Numbered from the stretch's first letter, positions 31,456 through 42,730 are shown. The stretch: 64,000 nt of DNA from Limnephilus marmoratus (GCA_917880885.1 OU862920.1:35561019-35625018); one strand, 5' to 3'. Notes: generated from the sequence alone by a model not told the origin. Translations and numbers: made by a program.

Positions 31456-31934
31456 AATCAGCAAACCAAATTTTATTTTTTTATGATAAGAATCAAATCA
31501 AAGTTTAACAGATGTCAGAATCAAAGAGCTTTATGAGACAATGAAAAGCATTTGCAACCACTGTGCGCCGGCGCGGGAACACCGGGTACGCCGTACCGTA
31601 TTTACACTTGATTGAATGCTAAGCGGCGAGGGCTTAACACAGCGGGATGTATTACGTTCCCCGTATCCGGCTCATCAAATAACGTTCCATTGTGTCATCA
31701 AATGATTCGACGTTTCCTCTGATCCATATTGAACTATGCCAATTACAAAATGAGTGTACAGGTAAACAAAGAACTGCGTTACGCCGTGTTTTCGAAAACG
31801 TGTTACCGACTATAAGCGTATTTTATTATTCATTTATCAATTCTGTATTTGGTCCGTGTTCCTCCGCATTTAAATTTAATTTATTTCTGCATTTTATACA
31901 ATCATTCATTACTTACCTACTATAATTTTAATTT
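31456..31934. other. Unannotated DNA
   Basis: No gene or repeat recognised. A GC-richer patch lies near 31560-31660. Confidence 0.4.
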
Positions 31935-32505
31935 TGATTGAAGGAAAAACTTCTTTAGCATCGTTGTCATTTGAAACGACATTTGAAAAATACTTTTATA
32001 GGATTTAGCCTGCGAGAGAATGAGGTAGTATAATCGGTGTCCTCTTCGCAGTGCTCTTTTTATCAATTTCAATTTGGGAGGCGGGAATGGGTACCGCCTC
32101 CCCGGGAACCTGTATTGGATAACCAACACCTCTGCCGCAGGTCACCCCAAGTGGTTCGCTATGTTTGGTGATTTAGCTGGGGTGCCCGGGTCCATGGGGT
32201 GAGGTTTGTCTAGGTCTTGGAGGCGGATGACCTTGACACACTGAACCCCATATTCCTACCCACCCCTTAAACCCTTTTCCTTCCCAGAACTCTCCTCTCC
32301 TTCTTTTCCTTTAAAGAAACCCTCCACACTGCATCCCCAAAGATGACATAGGCCTTGAGGGAAATTATTTTCCTCTGGGCCTCCTGTGTGGAGCTCATGT
32401 AAAAAAAAAGTGCTTTGTAGCCTCCCCACTCTTGTCTATTTTAGTTTTTTGAAGATTTCACTTCTACCGCGAGTAAATTGCACAATTTTTTTAGAAAGTG
32501 ATATG
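31935..32505 (-). mobile_element. GAAGT family type 3, split by an S1 element
   Basis: The first block (31935-32060: GGAAAAACTTCTTTAGC, TAGGATTTAGCCTGCGAGAG) ends at GCAGTGCT. The second block (32411-32505: GTGCTTTGTAGCCTCCCCAC, CACTTCTACCGCGAGT) resumes the same element. An S1 copy lies between. AGTGCT occurs at both junctions. Confidence 0.7.
32066..32410 (+). mobile_element. S1 SINE-like element, full length, nested
   Basis: It starts near AATTTCAATTTGGGAGGCGG with GGTACCGCCTCCCCGGGAAC, then ACACCTCTGCCGCAGGTCAC, GTTTGGTGATTTAGC, CATATTCCTACCCACCCC, CATCCCCAAAGATGACATAG and CTCCTGTGTGGAGCTCATG. It ends in an A-run. The A-tail and the flanking AGTGCT duplication point to retroposition. Non-coding. 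No certain pol III boxes, so 'SINE-like' is as far as the evidence goes. Confidence 0.7.
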
Positions 32506-32582
32506 ACAGACTGGGATTGCAACGTCCGTTCAGTTAAGTTTAATGATATTGGCTTATGAAGTGGAAGTGGATGGTAGAAAAA

Positions 32583-32858
32583 AATTCTAGTGCAGTTTAC
32601 AGGCGGTAGAAGCGAAACTGTACCAAAACAATCTCAACCAACACTTGAAAAGTGAGGTCATAATCAAAGCAATCAATGAACGCAGACCTAGCGTCATTTC
32701 CGTTTCATATCCCAACCAATAGGAGCCTTTAAAAGTGACATCATTATCAAAACAGCCGATGAGCGCAGTTGACGCGTCGCTGGTGCACTAATCGTCATTT
32801 CCGTTTCATCCAAAATCCAAATCACTGCCGTGCTAAAGAAGTTTCACTTCAAAATTGG
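32583..32858 (+). mobile_element. GAAGT family type 2, full-length reference
   Basis: AGTGCAGTTTACAGGCGGTAG and AAGCGAAACTG open it. CAATCTCAACCAACACTTG, AGTGAGGTCATAATCAAAGC, CCAACCAATAGGAGCC, GTCGCTGGTGCAC and TTTCATCCAAAATCCAAATC follow. It closes with GTGCTAAAGAAGTTTCACTTC. About 275 bp, both ends intact, non-coding. Confidence 0.75.
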
Positions 32859-32930
32859 GGGCGCCTGAAGAAGACATGGCGCGATCAAGTGAAACAAATA
32901 ATTATGCTTGGTAAAATGAGGTACACGTGA
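32859..32930 (+). pseudogene. Non-LTR retrotransposon C-terminal scrap
   Basis: The 23 codons GRLKKTWRDQVKQIIMLG and onward fit the GRP.K.W.DQV segment near the C-terminus of RTE-like proteins. It starts immediately after the type 2 element. Too short for a clade call. Confidence 0.4.
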
Positions 32931-32944
32931 ACTAAGAAAGGTGT

Positions 32945-33215
32945 ATACGCAGAATGTTTGACATGGAAGTGAATGGTTAGCTCTCCAGCTGGATTCTCTC
33001 GACCCGTCATGGGAGGGATGGATTCATACGTCCGTCTCTCCTGGACTCATAAAATCCAGATTCCTACCCAATTCTCTTACCTTTTTGATTATTAGTCCTT
33101 TCTTTCCTTTAAAATACTCTTCACACAGCTTCCCCAAAACAACACAGGCTCTGTGGGAAATTATTTTCCTCAGGTTTCCAGTGTGGAGCTAGTGTAAAAA
33201 AGAAAAAGAGGAATG
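32945..33215 (+). mobile_element. S1 SINE-like element, 5' truncated
   Basis: It contains GGGAGGGATGGATTCATACG, CAGATTCCTACCC, CTTCCCCAAAACAACACAGG, GGGAAATTATTTTCCTCAGG and CAGTGTGGAGCTAGTG, then an A-rich end. The first third of S1 is missing, the truncation pattern of a retroposed element. Confidence 0.6.
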
Positions 33216-33239
33216 CCACTGTCTAAGCTTGATTAAAAA

Positions 33240-33685
33240 AAATAAAATTAGAGTTTGTAATACACGTGCGAAAGATGTGAACCTAGAAAGTCGCTATCTT
33301 TTGCATGTTTATTTTAAAGTGATTTGAAGATTGTATATTGATTTACAAAAATAAAAAAGTTTTTTTTTTTTTATTTCGAAGGATTTGAACCTAATGTTTA
33401 CATTTTTAATGTTTATAAATAAACCGCTGGATTTCTCTGTTCGCTGAGATTTGCAACGTACTATACCGCTGCGCTATGGGACGCACTCGGCGAGTAAAAA
33501 CGACCCGTAAAAAAAAACAAAGCGGCCAATGAACGCAGACCTTTCGCATTTTCCTTTTATATCTCAACCAGGAGCCTGTTTGAGCGCAGTTCAAGGCTTC
33601 GCAGGTGCCGTAGGGCGTCATTTCCGTTTCATCCGAATTTCAAATCACTCTAACGGGGCTGAGGAAGTTTCACTTCAAAAACTCT
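33240..33685 (-). mobile_element. GAAGT family type 4, uninterrupted copy
   Basis: On the minus strand the left end TTTTTGAAGTGAAACTTCC is followed by type 2-like sequence and TTTGTTTTTTTTTACGGG. Then come a tRNA-like head with CATAGCGCAGCGGTATAGTA and AGGTTCAAATCCTT, and then CTTCAAATCACTTTAAAATA and the CTAGGTTCACATCTTTC end. It serves as the empty-site reference for the broken copy at 9.2-11 kb. Confidence 0.7.
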
Positions 33686-33807
33686 GGTAAAATCCTAGCA
33701 ACGCTGAGGTGTTCAGCTGGTATATAATAAAGTATGAGCAGATTGTCGCAAAGTTTAACAATTTTATAATTTAATATTGCGAAAAGTTATAGTAGACATA
33801 CATTTAA

Positions 33808-34719
33808 CCCGGCGTCAGTAGAGTTAAAATATGTAACAACGATAGTAGGGTTGGGTCTAGGAGACCCGAATTAAAAACTGGCTTCGACGTCAATATTTAA
33901 AATAAATTTAGTAACATATTGTAATAATTTGATTAAAAACTATTTGGTTTTCGAGATTTTGGGTAAAATAAAACAACTTCATATAAAACAATCTTTTAAT
34001 GACATTTTTATAAAAGTACCAATAGTAAAATTTTAACAAAATAGACAACCTCTGTCTTAAAGTAATAAAATTTAAATAAAACATAATTTTTTTTCTCAAA
34101 ATGTAAACTAATATCATATATATGAATGAGATCTGTAGTAGGACTATGAATAATATACTCTATATACTCCACCTTTCGTCACATTATAAAATGTATTTAT
34201 CTCAGATTCTTTTTGTCGCCGGTAGATGTATCAATACTGTCATCATGATGCAAGCTCGACATAAGTAAAACCACTTTTTTTTCGGAATATATGAAACGAT
34301 CGTAATATCTTTCTGAAAACCAAAAGTTGACGAGTTTATTTCTTTTCCCCTTGTTTTCGTAAATTTTTCGGGTATTTGTTATTAATTTTTGGTGAACAGT
34401 GTGTACAGATGTCAGTTTGTGTTCTTGAAGCAAGTGGTTTACTAATTGGTGAACCAATTGTCGAATGTAATATTTAGTTATTAATTGGCGCGAAATTACG
34501 ACACGAAATGTATGGTTGGGTCATATTTACCTTTTTCGGGTTTAGCCACGTCTATCTACCGTCGCGGCCGCTACAACACGGAATAGCGATAGCCAGCGGG
34601 GAGGGGAGATTTTGAGCTCCAGCTACTGAGAAGTGTGGCAACGTCGCACAAAAATTCTAAGAAATAAGCTAATTTTAAAATGGCGCGGGTCAAATTGACC
34701 CAACTGTACTGACGCCGGG
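33808..34719 (-). mobile_element. piggyBac element, internally deleted
   Basis: The strand follows the transposase. TTAA at 33804-33807 and 34720-34723 flank exact 13-bp inverted ends CCCGGCGTCAGTA and TACTGACGCCGGG. Inside each end lies a short palindrome, GGGTCTAGGAGACCC on the left and GGGTCAAATTGACCC on the right, as is common in piggyBac ends. A transposase fragment is coded on the minus strand. At 912 bp most of the gene is gone. Confidence 0.9.
34197..34457 (-). pseudogene. piggyBac transposase, C-terminal half fragment
   Basis: The 86 codons include NHLLQEHKLTSVHTVHQKLI, matching the 'LL....VGTV..N' region, and KKVVLLMSSLHHDDSIDTST, matching 'K.V.LLST.HHD'. Both precede the final catalytic aspartate and YN..K.GVD block in piggyBac transposases. 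Neither end of the protein is present. The enzyme would excise and insert at TTAA; this fragment cannot. Confidence 0.75.
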
Positions 34720-34959
34720 TTAAATATAAAAAAGTTTTGCCTGGTTTATCAACAGTAATTATTACGTGATACTGAAACTACTGTCTTTGCCCCTGGAAAA
34801 ACGCCCCATATTACATCATAATGTAGTGTACTGAGTTATTGACACACTTCGGTCAGTTTTATCGATCTCATACTTTGCTTCGAGAATTACTAACATTATC
34901 AACAATTACGTCCCACATTTTTGTTTCTGGCATTTTTAATTTATTAAATATCAAGTTCT

Positions 34960-35560
34960 ACCCGAATATATGCAACCTAGCTGGTATCTTGGATTATTAA
35001 TTATTACCTCTACAACTTTGATCAGTACCCTTATACCCTTTTAATTCTCTCTGAATTCGAATTTGTTCTGTCGGAGTACTTCGTATCCATCCAAGAATAA
35101 AAATAATCTTGACTAGGGCAATCTCTCTATTGAGCGAGAATTGAGTTTATGGGTATATGATTATAATCATCTAGATAATTTCCACATTTAAAAAGAGGTA
35201 TTACATTGACATTCTTATAATGAGAAGGAAATATTCAATTCTTAAAACTAATGTACAGAATACGAGATATGGAACCAGCCAATTATTTAGCGAGTCTAGG
35301 TCTAACATCACTGAAGAAGTTATTGATGTGGTTAGTCATTTTATATTTGGATTTCCATCCACTTAGATATGTTACTGATTTTCAATATTTTTCTGGACTC
35401 TTCTTGTTACTTTTGAATATTTATTGACTCCTTTACAAACTCCACCGTTGCTTGGTACCTATTTCCTTTGATGCTATCTAGTTTCCTACTGTAAAATGTT
35501 TGCTATATCATTTATTTTTTGTACACCGGCATCGTTTGTAATAATTCAGAAGTCGAAGTT
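34960..35560 (-). pseudogene. Decayed non-LTR reverse transcriptase
   Basis: On the minus strand, near 35340-35290, is HINNFFSDVRPRLAK, the typical stretch before RT motif 0 in Jockey/CR1-like proteins. Downstream near 35216-35140 is NVNVIPLFKCGNYLDDYNHI, matching the 'VIP.FK.GD....NYRPI' RT motif. Between and around them the frame shifts several times. The order is right for one element. No intact frame remains. Confidence 0.55.
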
Positions 35561-36574
35561 GTATAAATCTCCTCCAAGTTTGTTGTCCATTTGTCACGGG
35601 TTTTGAGGTATTTGATAATTCCATTTTATGAAATTTTCAAAGTATGATATTGCACTACTTTCCGATGCATTGCCTTATCAACAATTTTGCGAATATACGA
35701 TATGCTATGCAGTCAGAGGCCGCCGATGCAGTGATAGCAACCAAACAAGGCGTTTTGATGGCATTTTAAACATTTTAACATCGTAGGTACAACGTACGTA
35801 CCATACGTACGTACAATGTACGTACCATAAAAGTTGTATATTAAAAATCGGCGTTTGTTGATTCTTGTTGACGAATATATGTTTAAAGCTGTGTGTTAAT
35901 AAATTATGGCGTAATATTTTTATATTGGAGTTTATCATTCGCTGTAAAACAAAGAAAAAGCGATTCAAAATACTTACGAGAACAAATAAAATGAAGCTGT
36001 GTAACAATAATAAATTATTAACACCGAAAAGTGTTCTTTAAATAACTGGTTTACTCTATTCCAGCCGAGTGCGGGTGCCAAAATAAAGTTTTTCCGAGTA
36101 AGAGTCTGAATAATCGAAGTACCTGAGTTCAGGAGGCGAAGCTCGTTTGCATACTTTATCAAGAGTAAACACACTTTGTCGCTGCTGGGCGGGATCGATG
36201 TGGGTTTAACGGTGTGTGTTTCATACCCGGAGGGATCGGGGATAATATACTAACTTGGAAATCTGGAGAGGTGCTCCTTCTTCATCAATATCACGGAAAT
36301 GTTCTGTGTTTAGGCAAGAGATCCAGATAGTTGGTGTAGTGAGGTGCCACTGAGAGCCCAGTCATAATCTCTCCTTCTATTACGTGGGTTGTTTATGAGA
36401 CGGAGGGAGAGGTTACGTTGTTATTGTTCAGGTTTGTTTCAGGGAGGAGAAAGACAGAAAATATACGTAACCCTTATTTAAACCACTAACAAAAACAAAT
36501 CCAATTAATTTTTTAACTAAACTTATGGAAAATCGATATATAATGTTTTGAAACGCTCCTTTTAACAATGTGAA
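35561..36574. other. Unannotated; TACGTAC cluster
   Basis: At 35780-35828 the palindromic GTACGTAC recurs about four times within 50 bp. It looks like local slippage. No gene recognised. Confidence 0.4.
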
Positions 36575-36775
36575 TGCTGCACAAGGGTCACAACTGCTCC
36601 AAATTTACCGTGGATAGTTGTACCATTGCATCCCCACTTAGGGTAAGAGTGAGATTGAAGTTAGTGGGGAAGGGAAAGAATTGGGGAAGAGGATGTTTGC
36701 GAACTACCTGGTTATTCAAATCCGGTCACTAAACACAACTAAAGCCATTTCAAGCAACAATTTTAATCTTGGTAA
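36575..36775 (-). repeat. Interspersed repeat R8, copy B
   Basis: The minus strand shares GTTGCTTGAAATGGCTTTAG, CATCCTCTTCCCC, GGAGCAGTTGTGACC and GCAGCATTCACATT with 8525-8665. It is the longer of the two copies. Confidence 0.5.
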
Positions 36776-37487
36776 AGGCCTTTCACCATTACCACTCTTG
36801 GTAATATTATCACTTTAATCTTAAAGATCTTGCTGTCTCATTTAAATTGTATAAAAATCAGTGGTTATTTCAAAGGGTTGACTAATCTTCTTATTAATTT
36901 TAAAAGTCCACAATATTGATTATTTTCCCTCCGCAGCTTGCTCTTTCGATTTCTAACCGACTAAAAAGATGTTAGTTATGTTAAATGTTGATACTTTGAA
37001 ACACGCTTAAAAATTGACATTTCGATATTAAAACGAATTAATGTCTTTGTGGCTACAAATGAAGCAACAGATTCCAAATCATTGTAACACACTAAAAGTA
37101 ACAAAGAAAGACGATACTCATATGACAATAATAATATTATGTCGATAGCATTAAGCACCAGACCTATTTGTAACATCCCCGAAAGTAATGGATTCCCAGG
37201 AATTTCTAACATACTTTGGGAATTTACGTTCACATCCGTCGTAAATCCCTAAGCTTTCAATTCCGGTATTTAGAGATAAATTATTATCGTACCTTGATCC
37301 CGGGTACCGGTCTGAAAATAGCTTCGTCTAACACTGTTTACTGTATATCTTGTAAACAAATAATTAAGTCTACGTGGTGCGACATGGACCACATGTAATG
37401 GACAACACAAGCAATTTTGTTTATTAGGTTGATATTTTTCGGTATATTTATTTCAGAAAGAGTATTTCCATGATCACTGTTTATAAA
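36776..37487. other. AT-rich DNA, nothing recognised
   Basis: Only short frames without domains. Confidence 0.4.
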
Positions 37488-37748
37488 AAAAAACGAGTGT
37501 ACTTTAGACCACACGAATGAAGTAAAACTTCTGCTCCATCTACATGATAGAAAGAGAGAAAGAAAATGTACGCGCGCGCTGCTCTCCCTTGCTCCTACAG
37601 TAATATACCAAACTCTCTCTCTTTCTATCTTCACTAACTAATGTCTCCCTCTCAACTACCGTTCGCCTCGCTTTTCGTAACGCTCTCGTCACGCATTCGC
37701 CAGCTTACTCCCCAAGTCAAGCGTGCGTAAAGGAGTTTTAATTTAATA
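37488..37748 (+). mobile_element. GAAGT family type 1
   Basis: CGAGTGTACTTTAGACCACA and GAAGTAAAACTTC open it. The GA-rich block and GCGCGCGCTGCTCTCCC lie inside. AGTCAAGCGTGCGTAAAGGAG with TTTTAATTT closes, with the last palindrome mutated. Confidence 0.7.
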
Positions 37749-37777
37749 ATTAACGCAAATTCGGCGGTGTTTAGAAT

Positions 37778-38165
37778 TTTTGATGTGAAAACTACTTAAG
37801 CACCGTTAAGATTTGAAACTCGATGAAACGAAGGCGAGCGACACTAAAAAGAGACAAACATTTACTTATATAGGATTTAGCCTGCGAGAGATGAGAAGGC
37901 AATAAAATATTTATTTAATTCACGGAAATCAGTTCCAATATAATACGATAAATCCTCATCCCCACGCAGGTCTCCTTTGGTGTACACTGTACATACTAAT
38001 AATAAAAAGTGCACTGGAATTTGACGAACAAAATATTGAAAAAAATCATCATTCACGTTGACCAAAAAATTGCTTTGTAGTCTCCCCACTCTTGTCTATT
38101 TTAGTTTTCTGAAGTTTTAGTTTTCTGAAGTTTTTTCACTTCTACCGAATGTGAATTGCACACAT
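37778..38165 (-). mobile_element. GAAGT family type 3 with extra internal segment
   Basis: ATGTGAAAACTACTTAAGC, AAACTCGATGAAACGAAGG, ACACTAAAAAGAGACAAAC, TAGGATTTAGCCTGCGAGAG, and later CCCCACTCTTGTCTATTTTA with CACTTCTACCGAATGTG follow in order. About 165 bp at 37900-38065 is not in other type 3 copies but has TTCCAATATAATACGATAAATC, which type 4 has, so it is another mixed copy. TTTTAGTTTTCTGAAG is duplicated at 38098-38132. Confidence 0.65.
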
Positions 38166-38544
38166 GGACATGAACATGGAAATAAATAAATTTTATACCT
38201 CTGTTTTTTTCTTATTTTGTCGTAAAATATAAAATGTAATTCTGTACCGAAGCATAAACCACTCATAACCATGGACTTTGTTTGTTTTGGATATCCATTT
38301 TTTTCGTCAGGTGCGTAAACGAATAAATCCGCATGGTAGGCCACAAACAGCAGTCCGTGTGAGAAGCATGGATTTTCCAAATTTACCCACCGCTATCCCC
38401 TACCGCTATTATGTATCCTTTGCAATCCCTGCCACTGTCCTTCCCTCGCCCTAAACACCTCCCTACCCATCTTCCCCTTCTCGCCTCCCTCCCCCTCCCG
38501 CGTCCCCTTCTACAAAGAAACGCTAAACCGATGATGTTTCATAT

Positions 38545-39565
38545 TTTTTTAGCCGCATTCCGGAATAAAGAGATCATAATCTGGTCTGAATTAAACAAAA
38601 TGGCAAATACAGATATCAATGCACTAAAATTATGGTTTGATAAAAACCTGTTGACTTTAAATTCTAAAAAAAACTATTATTTACCATTTTTCATTAAAAA
38701 ACAAGAAACACCTAAAGAAATAAACTTAATAATCCACTCTGTGACAAATACAGAAAACCACAAATGTAATATATCATGTTCAAAAATAGAAAGCAAAACT
38801 GATATTAAGTACCTGGGCATAACAATAGACCAGCGTTTAAAATGGTCTCCACACATAAATATTCTGAACAACAGAATAAGGAAACTAACATATATGTATA
38901 GATGTTTAAGAGATATTTTAAACGAAAAATTACTTAGAACCACATACTTCGCTTTCTGTCAATCAATTATACAATACGGCATTATAGGATGGGGCGGTAC
39001 ATATAAAAATCAAACACAAACAATTTACATATCACAAAAACAAATAATAAAAACAATTTAAAAAAAACCCTACTCATATTCGTCAGAACTTTTATTCAAA
39101 CAATTTAAGGTCAGAAAATTAAGTGCATTATACTTTTATCATGCAACATTACAAATTTATAAAGATAATATTAAAAATCAAGTTGCACCCTTTAAAAATA
39201 ACAGAAGTCTTAGACAAACATCAATACTTCCCACTCCAAAATGTAAAAAAAAATTGGACAATTGAGTCATAAATATCTCGGAGCAAAATTTTTTAATTCA
39301 TTACCAGAAAAAATTAGAAACATGAATACCAATATAAAAAATTTTAAAACTCACCTTAAAAATTATACTGAAAACTTAAACTGAATGATATAAAAAAAGC
39401 AATACAATAATACCCCCCCATACACACAAGCCTTGCTTAATTATGGGGGTACATCAAATATTCTACTATGTAATTAATTACTGTATAAAAATTATTTGTA
39501 ATTTATGTACCTTCTATTACTAATAAAAAAAAAATTAAAAAAAAATAAAAATAAAATAAATAATT
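38545..39565 (+). mobile_element. Non-LTR retrotransposon, 5'-truncated 3' end
   Basis: It consists of an RT C-terminal coding region, a 3' UTR with TTATGTACCTTCTATTACTA, and a final A-rich tract at about 39525-39565. The layout fits the 3' end of a Jockey/CR1-type element truncated on insertion. The coding frame breaks at 39061 but in-frame-like sequence runs to about 39385. No target duplication identified. Confidence 0.75.
38600..39061 (+). pseudogene. Non-LTR reverse transcriptase, thumb/C-terminal part
   Basis: From MANTDINALKLWFDKNLLTL the frame continues with the typical 'L..WF..N.L.LN..K....F' segment after the catalytic YADD box. Then comes KYLGITIDQRLKWSPHINIL, the well-known RT thumb motif, then RKLTYMYRCLRDIL and YFAFCQSIIQYGIIGWGG. 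YADD and everything upstream are absent. A stop follows at 39059-39061, after which coding-like sequence (YSSELLFKQFKVRKLSALYF) continues in the same frame to about 39240. Codons before 38600 are unrelated, proline-rich and probably chance. Confidence 0.85.
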
Positions 39566-39636
39566 ATTAGTTCAGCCTTCATCTACTTATTTAATATTTT
39601 AAGCGATGAAAAGCAGGCCGATAAACCTATATACAA

Positions 39637-39917
39637 GTCAGTGTTATATAAGAAAGGAATCTGTTTGACGAAAATGTTTTATAGCCACTAGTAGAACCGC
39701 ACGTTGTATAGTTTTTTTTAATTTTTTTTTATAAATTATACAAATGTAGCTCGTACATTATGGAAAGAATGAAGTTTGGTAAGTTCAGTGTTATATAGGA
39801 AATGAATCTGTTTGACAAAAATGTTTTATAGCCACTATTAGAACGGCACGTTATATAGATTTAATATTTCTTAATGAATTATACAAATGTAGCTCGTACA
39901 TTATGGAAAGAATGTAG
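39637..39917 (+). repeat. Tandem duplication, period about 147 bp
   Basis: CAGTGTTATATA, GAATCTGTTTGACGAAAATG, TTTTATAGCCACTA, CGCACGTTGTATAG and CAAATGTAGCTCGTACATTA occur at 39639 onward. With small changes they recur from 39786. Non-coding; origin unknown. Confidence 0.75.
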
Positions 39918-40934
39918 TGTGTTACGTTTAATGTTTTTCTCGAGTTCTCTGTCTCACTAGTGGAATTATATAAGACATACCCGATGGATTTAAACCGGTG
40001 ATTTATTTACTTATTTCAAGCGAAATTGCGGATTGGCATTTGGTTTTCGGTGAAATTTTTGTATGTAGGTATATTTTTTTTAGTCCAAATAAGCACGGAC
40101 GTCGCTGGCCGAAGATTGTCGGGCACGTCTTGTTAAACCCTGCAAGGAGTGCATAAGTTATGTTACCAATAATTTTAAGTGCACATTTTCAGATAAAGAT
40201 ATTAGTTGATATAATTGAAAGTACCTAGTTAGAATTTTTGTGAAACAATCACAATGTCACCTAAAGTAATGTACTTAAGAAGAGAATTATACAATTCTGA
40301 CAGGGCGAGCGAAGGTTCCTTAGCCTCTTTCATCCTACCTGCGTATCTTCATTATTTGTTACGTGAATAAAACGAATGTTTTACCGTAGACCCAACAAAA
40401 CCCGTCGAATAATGAACCCAACACTAGGTCAAGTTGTTGGCAAAGAAACGGTAGATACCGGTACTGAAAGGGGGCGGAGAGAGGGAGGAGTAGAGAGGGA
40501 ACGAGAGGGATGGGGAGAGGTTGGAAGAGATTCATATATGGGACAATACACCCTAGTCCCAAATAAATCCAGGATTCGCTCCCGGCCACCTCTAGACAGG
40601 AGCGGATTAGAAGATTTATGCATAAATCCTTCTACTTACTAAAATGTCTGTTGCGTCAAACTTATTTTGATGCGACTATATTATCGGTGGTATAATTACC
40701 TCTAAGGTAAAATGGATCTTTGTAGCGCTCGTGTACGTTGTTCGCTCACCCGGCAAAATTATAATTTATAATGAATAACAACATGTGTAAGCGTCACATT
40801 ATTCAATCAATCACTAGCTTAGCGATGCACTGGAATCGACATGATTGATTCGGTTACATCATTAGCTCTGACTCCAGCTTGTGGGTTTATCACCCGACAA
40901 GCAAATAAAAAGAATACTTTTGCTACCTCGTAAC
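39918..40934. other. Unannotated DNA
   Basis: A GA-rich stretch (40465-40525) gives overlapping frames on both strands. No recognised gene. Confidence 0.4.
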
Positions 40935-41575
40935 TAGGGAATGCAATCTCGTTCTCACGAGATCTCGTTCTCGCGAGATTTCGGCCTTTTCTAGCAAGAT
41001 TGATCTCGGACGAAAAAAGGGCGAGATCTCACGAGTTTAACGAGATTGCACTCGAGCATAAAAACGTCTTATTCGAAGCGCGGAAATAAGAAGCCGTTTA
41101 GCAGACGATTTTTTGGACATTTTGTGCTTCTTAAGGAGCTATTTTCAAAATAATTCCTAATAATAACTTGTGATTTGAACTGAACAAATCTTTCATTTGA
41201 TTGGTATATTTTGTTAATTAATCTGTGATTTCTAATAGTTGACTAATTGGTATATTTTGTTAATTAATCTGTAATATCTAATGGATCTAATGAGTAGAGA
41301 ACGTCAAAGTTTACTACTTAGAAGTTTATTAAAAAAATATAGACAAATACGTCAAACAATGGTTGATGCATAAAAGTCTTGAAAAATTCGTTAAAATAAA
41401 TGTTTATCTTATAATACTTATAATTTTTATTATTTTTTTTCATAATTTATTAAAATATTGTGATTATTTGCAAAAAAACACACAAAACTGCCAATCTCGC
41501 GAGATCTCGAAATTGTTATTCATAAACTTGCGGGATCTCGCTTGAGCCCCAATCTCGCGAGATTTGCATTCCCTA
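40935..41575. mobile_element. hAT-type MITE with 8-bp target duplication
   Basis: Both ends read TAGGGAATGCA inward, and CTCGTAAC lies directly outside each end (40927-40934 and 41576-41583). This is an exact 8-bp duplication as expected of hAT transposons. Subterminal sequence is crowded with ATCTCGCGAGAT-type palindromes. Inside, ATTGGTATATTTTGTTAATT occurs twice (about 41199 and 41247). No transposase. 641 bp. Confidence 0.9.
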
Positions 41576-41583
41576 CTCGTAAC

Positions 41584-42429
41584 GAGGTGAAAGATACTAT
41601 CACAACCGCCAAAGTACGAGCTGTAAACGACTTGGTACTTTCAACTGATTCATCTTTTACACAAACGTATCTTGATGCAACTTAGTTGTCAAAGACATAC
41701 AAATGTAGTTGAATAATATTATATTAATCTTCATTAAGACAGTAAAACATTGTTAGTTCAGTCAGAATAATTATGATACACGTGTAAGCGTTATATTGCT
41801 CGATCAATCATTAGCTTAGCGTCACACGAGCGGAATGATAGATTTCTGCAGGAATATCATCAACTATGCGGTTGTAGATTATAAAGGAATTATCCGATTA
41901 AAGGATATGTTTGTGTTTAAACGACGCGACACGTGGAAAGCTTTGTTATTTCTGTAAACGCAGATATTCGTTAGCAAATAATGTCCGCTTGAATTAATGG
42001 GTTTCGAAACATAAAAAAGAGAATTTTATAACACCTACACGCTCATTTTTTTGCACTGGTATATAAAGGGGAGATTTGGTGTTAAATAAAGTTTTATGTG
42101 CTTTTACAGGGGAGTTTATAAAGTTTATAAATAATTTGAAAACGCATTTTAAATTAAAATTTAGGGTTAGAAAATAATTTATTTTTATCAACATCTAGCT
42201 GACCAGGCGAACTTCTTACTGCCTCGGAATCAATAACTGTTGTTAAAAATTACACAATAAAGCAATTACACAATGAAGCAATAGTTTTTGTCAGTATGAG
42301 AGATGGCGTTCCGTACGGATTTTTTTTTGTGTTTTTCTTACTTTTCCACTTACTTACGGGAATTTATTATTCATGGGTTTATTTTTATTTTTAGATTTAT
42401 TATAATTATTATATTTTTCCTTTGGAGGA
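41584..42429. other. AT-rich DNA, nothing recognised
   Basis: No domain or element signal. Confidence 0.4.
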
Positions 42430-42730
42430 GTGCAGACATACGTTCATCGTTTGTCTCATGAGGGGGAGTATTATATGTTTAAGAGCAAAGGCAAAACATT
42501 CAGCGCATTGACATTTGACGTTTTTGAATTTGAAAACCAACAAATCAAAGATCATAAAAATCGGTCCAGCCGTTCTCGAGTTATAAATGGTGTAACTAAC
42601 CCGACTTTGTTTTATATATTAATAAGATATGTTCTTATTGGATGTTTCTTATTGTACAAACAACGACGTTTGCGAAAGAAATATGAAATATTTCTCTATA
42701 AAATTATTTTATATCCTCCCTCTTGCTATA
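42430..42730 (+). repeat. Dispersed repeat with a conserved insect-type tail
   Basis: AAAATCGGTCCAGCCGTTCTC, GAGTTATAAATGGTGTAAC and the TA-rich end are a sequence type seen in many insect non-autonomous elements. The 104-codon frame here has no domain and I treat it as a shadow. Confidence 0.35.

Noticed and set aside
34560..34640. CG-rich patch with GCGGCCGC as a promoter or CpG island
   Set aside because: It lies inside the deleted piggyBac element and has no gene next to it.
40376..40642. Overlapping frames of 64-88 codons on both strands
   Set aside because: GA-rich composition; no protein motif.
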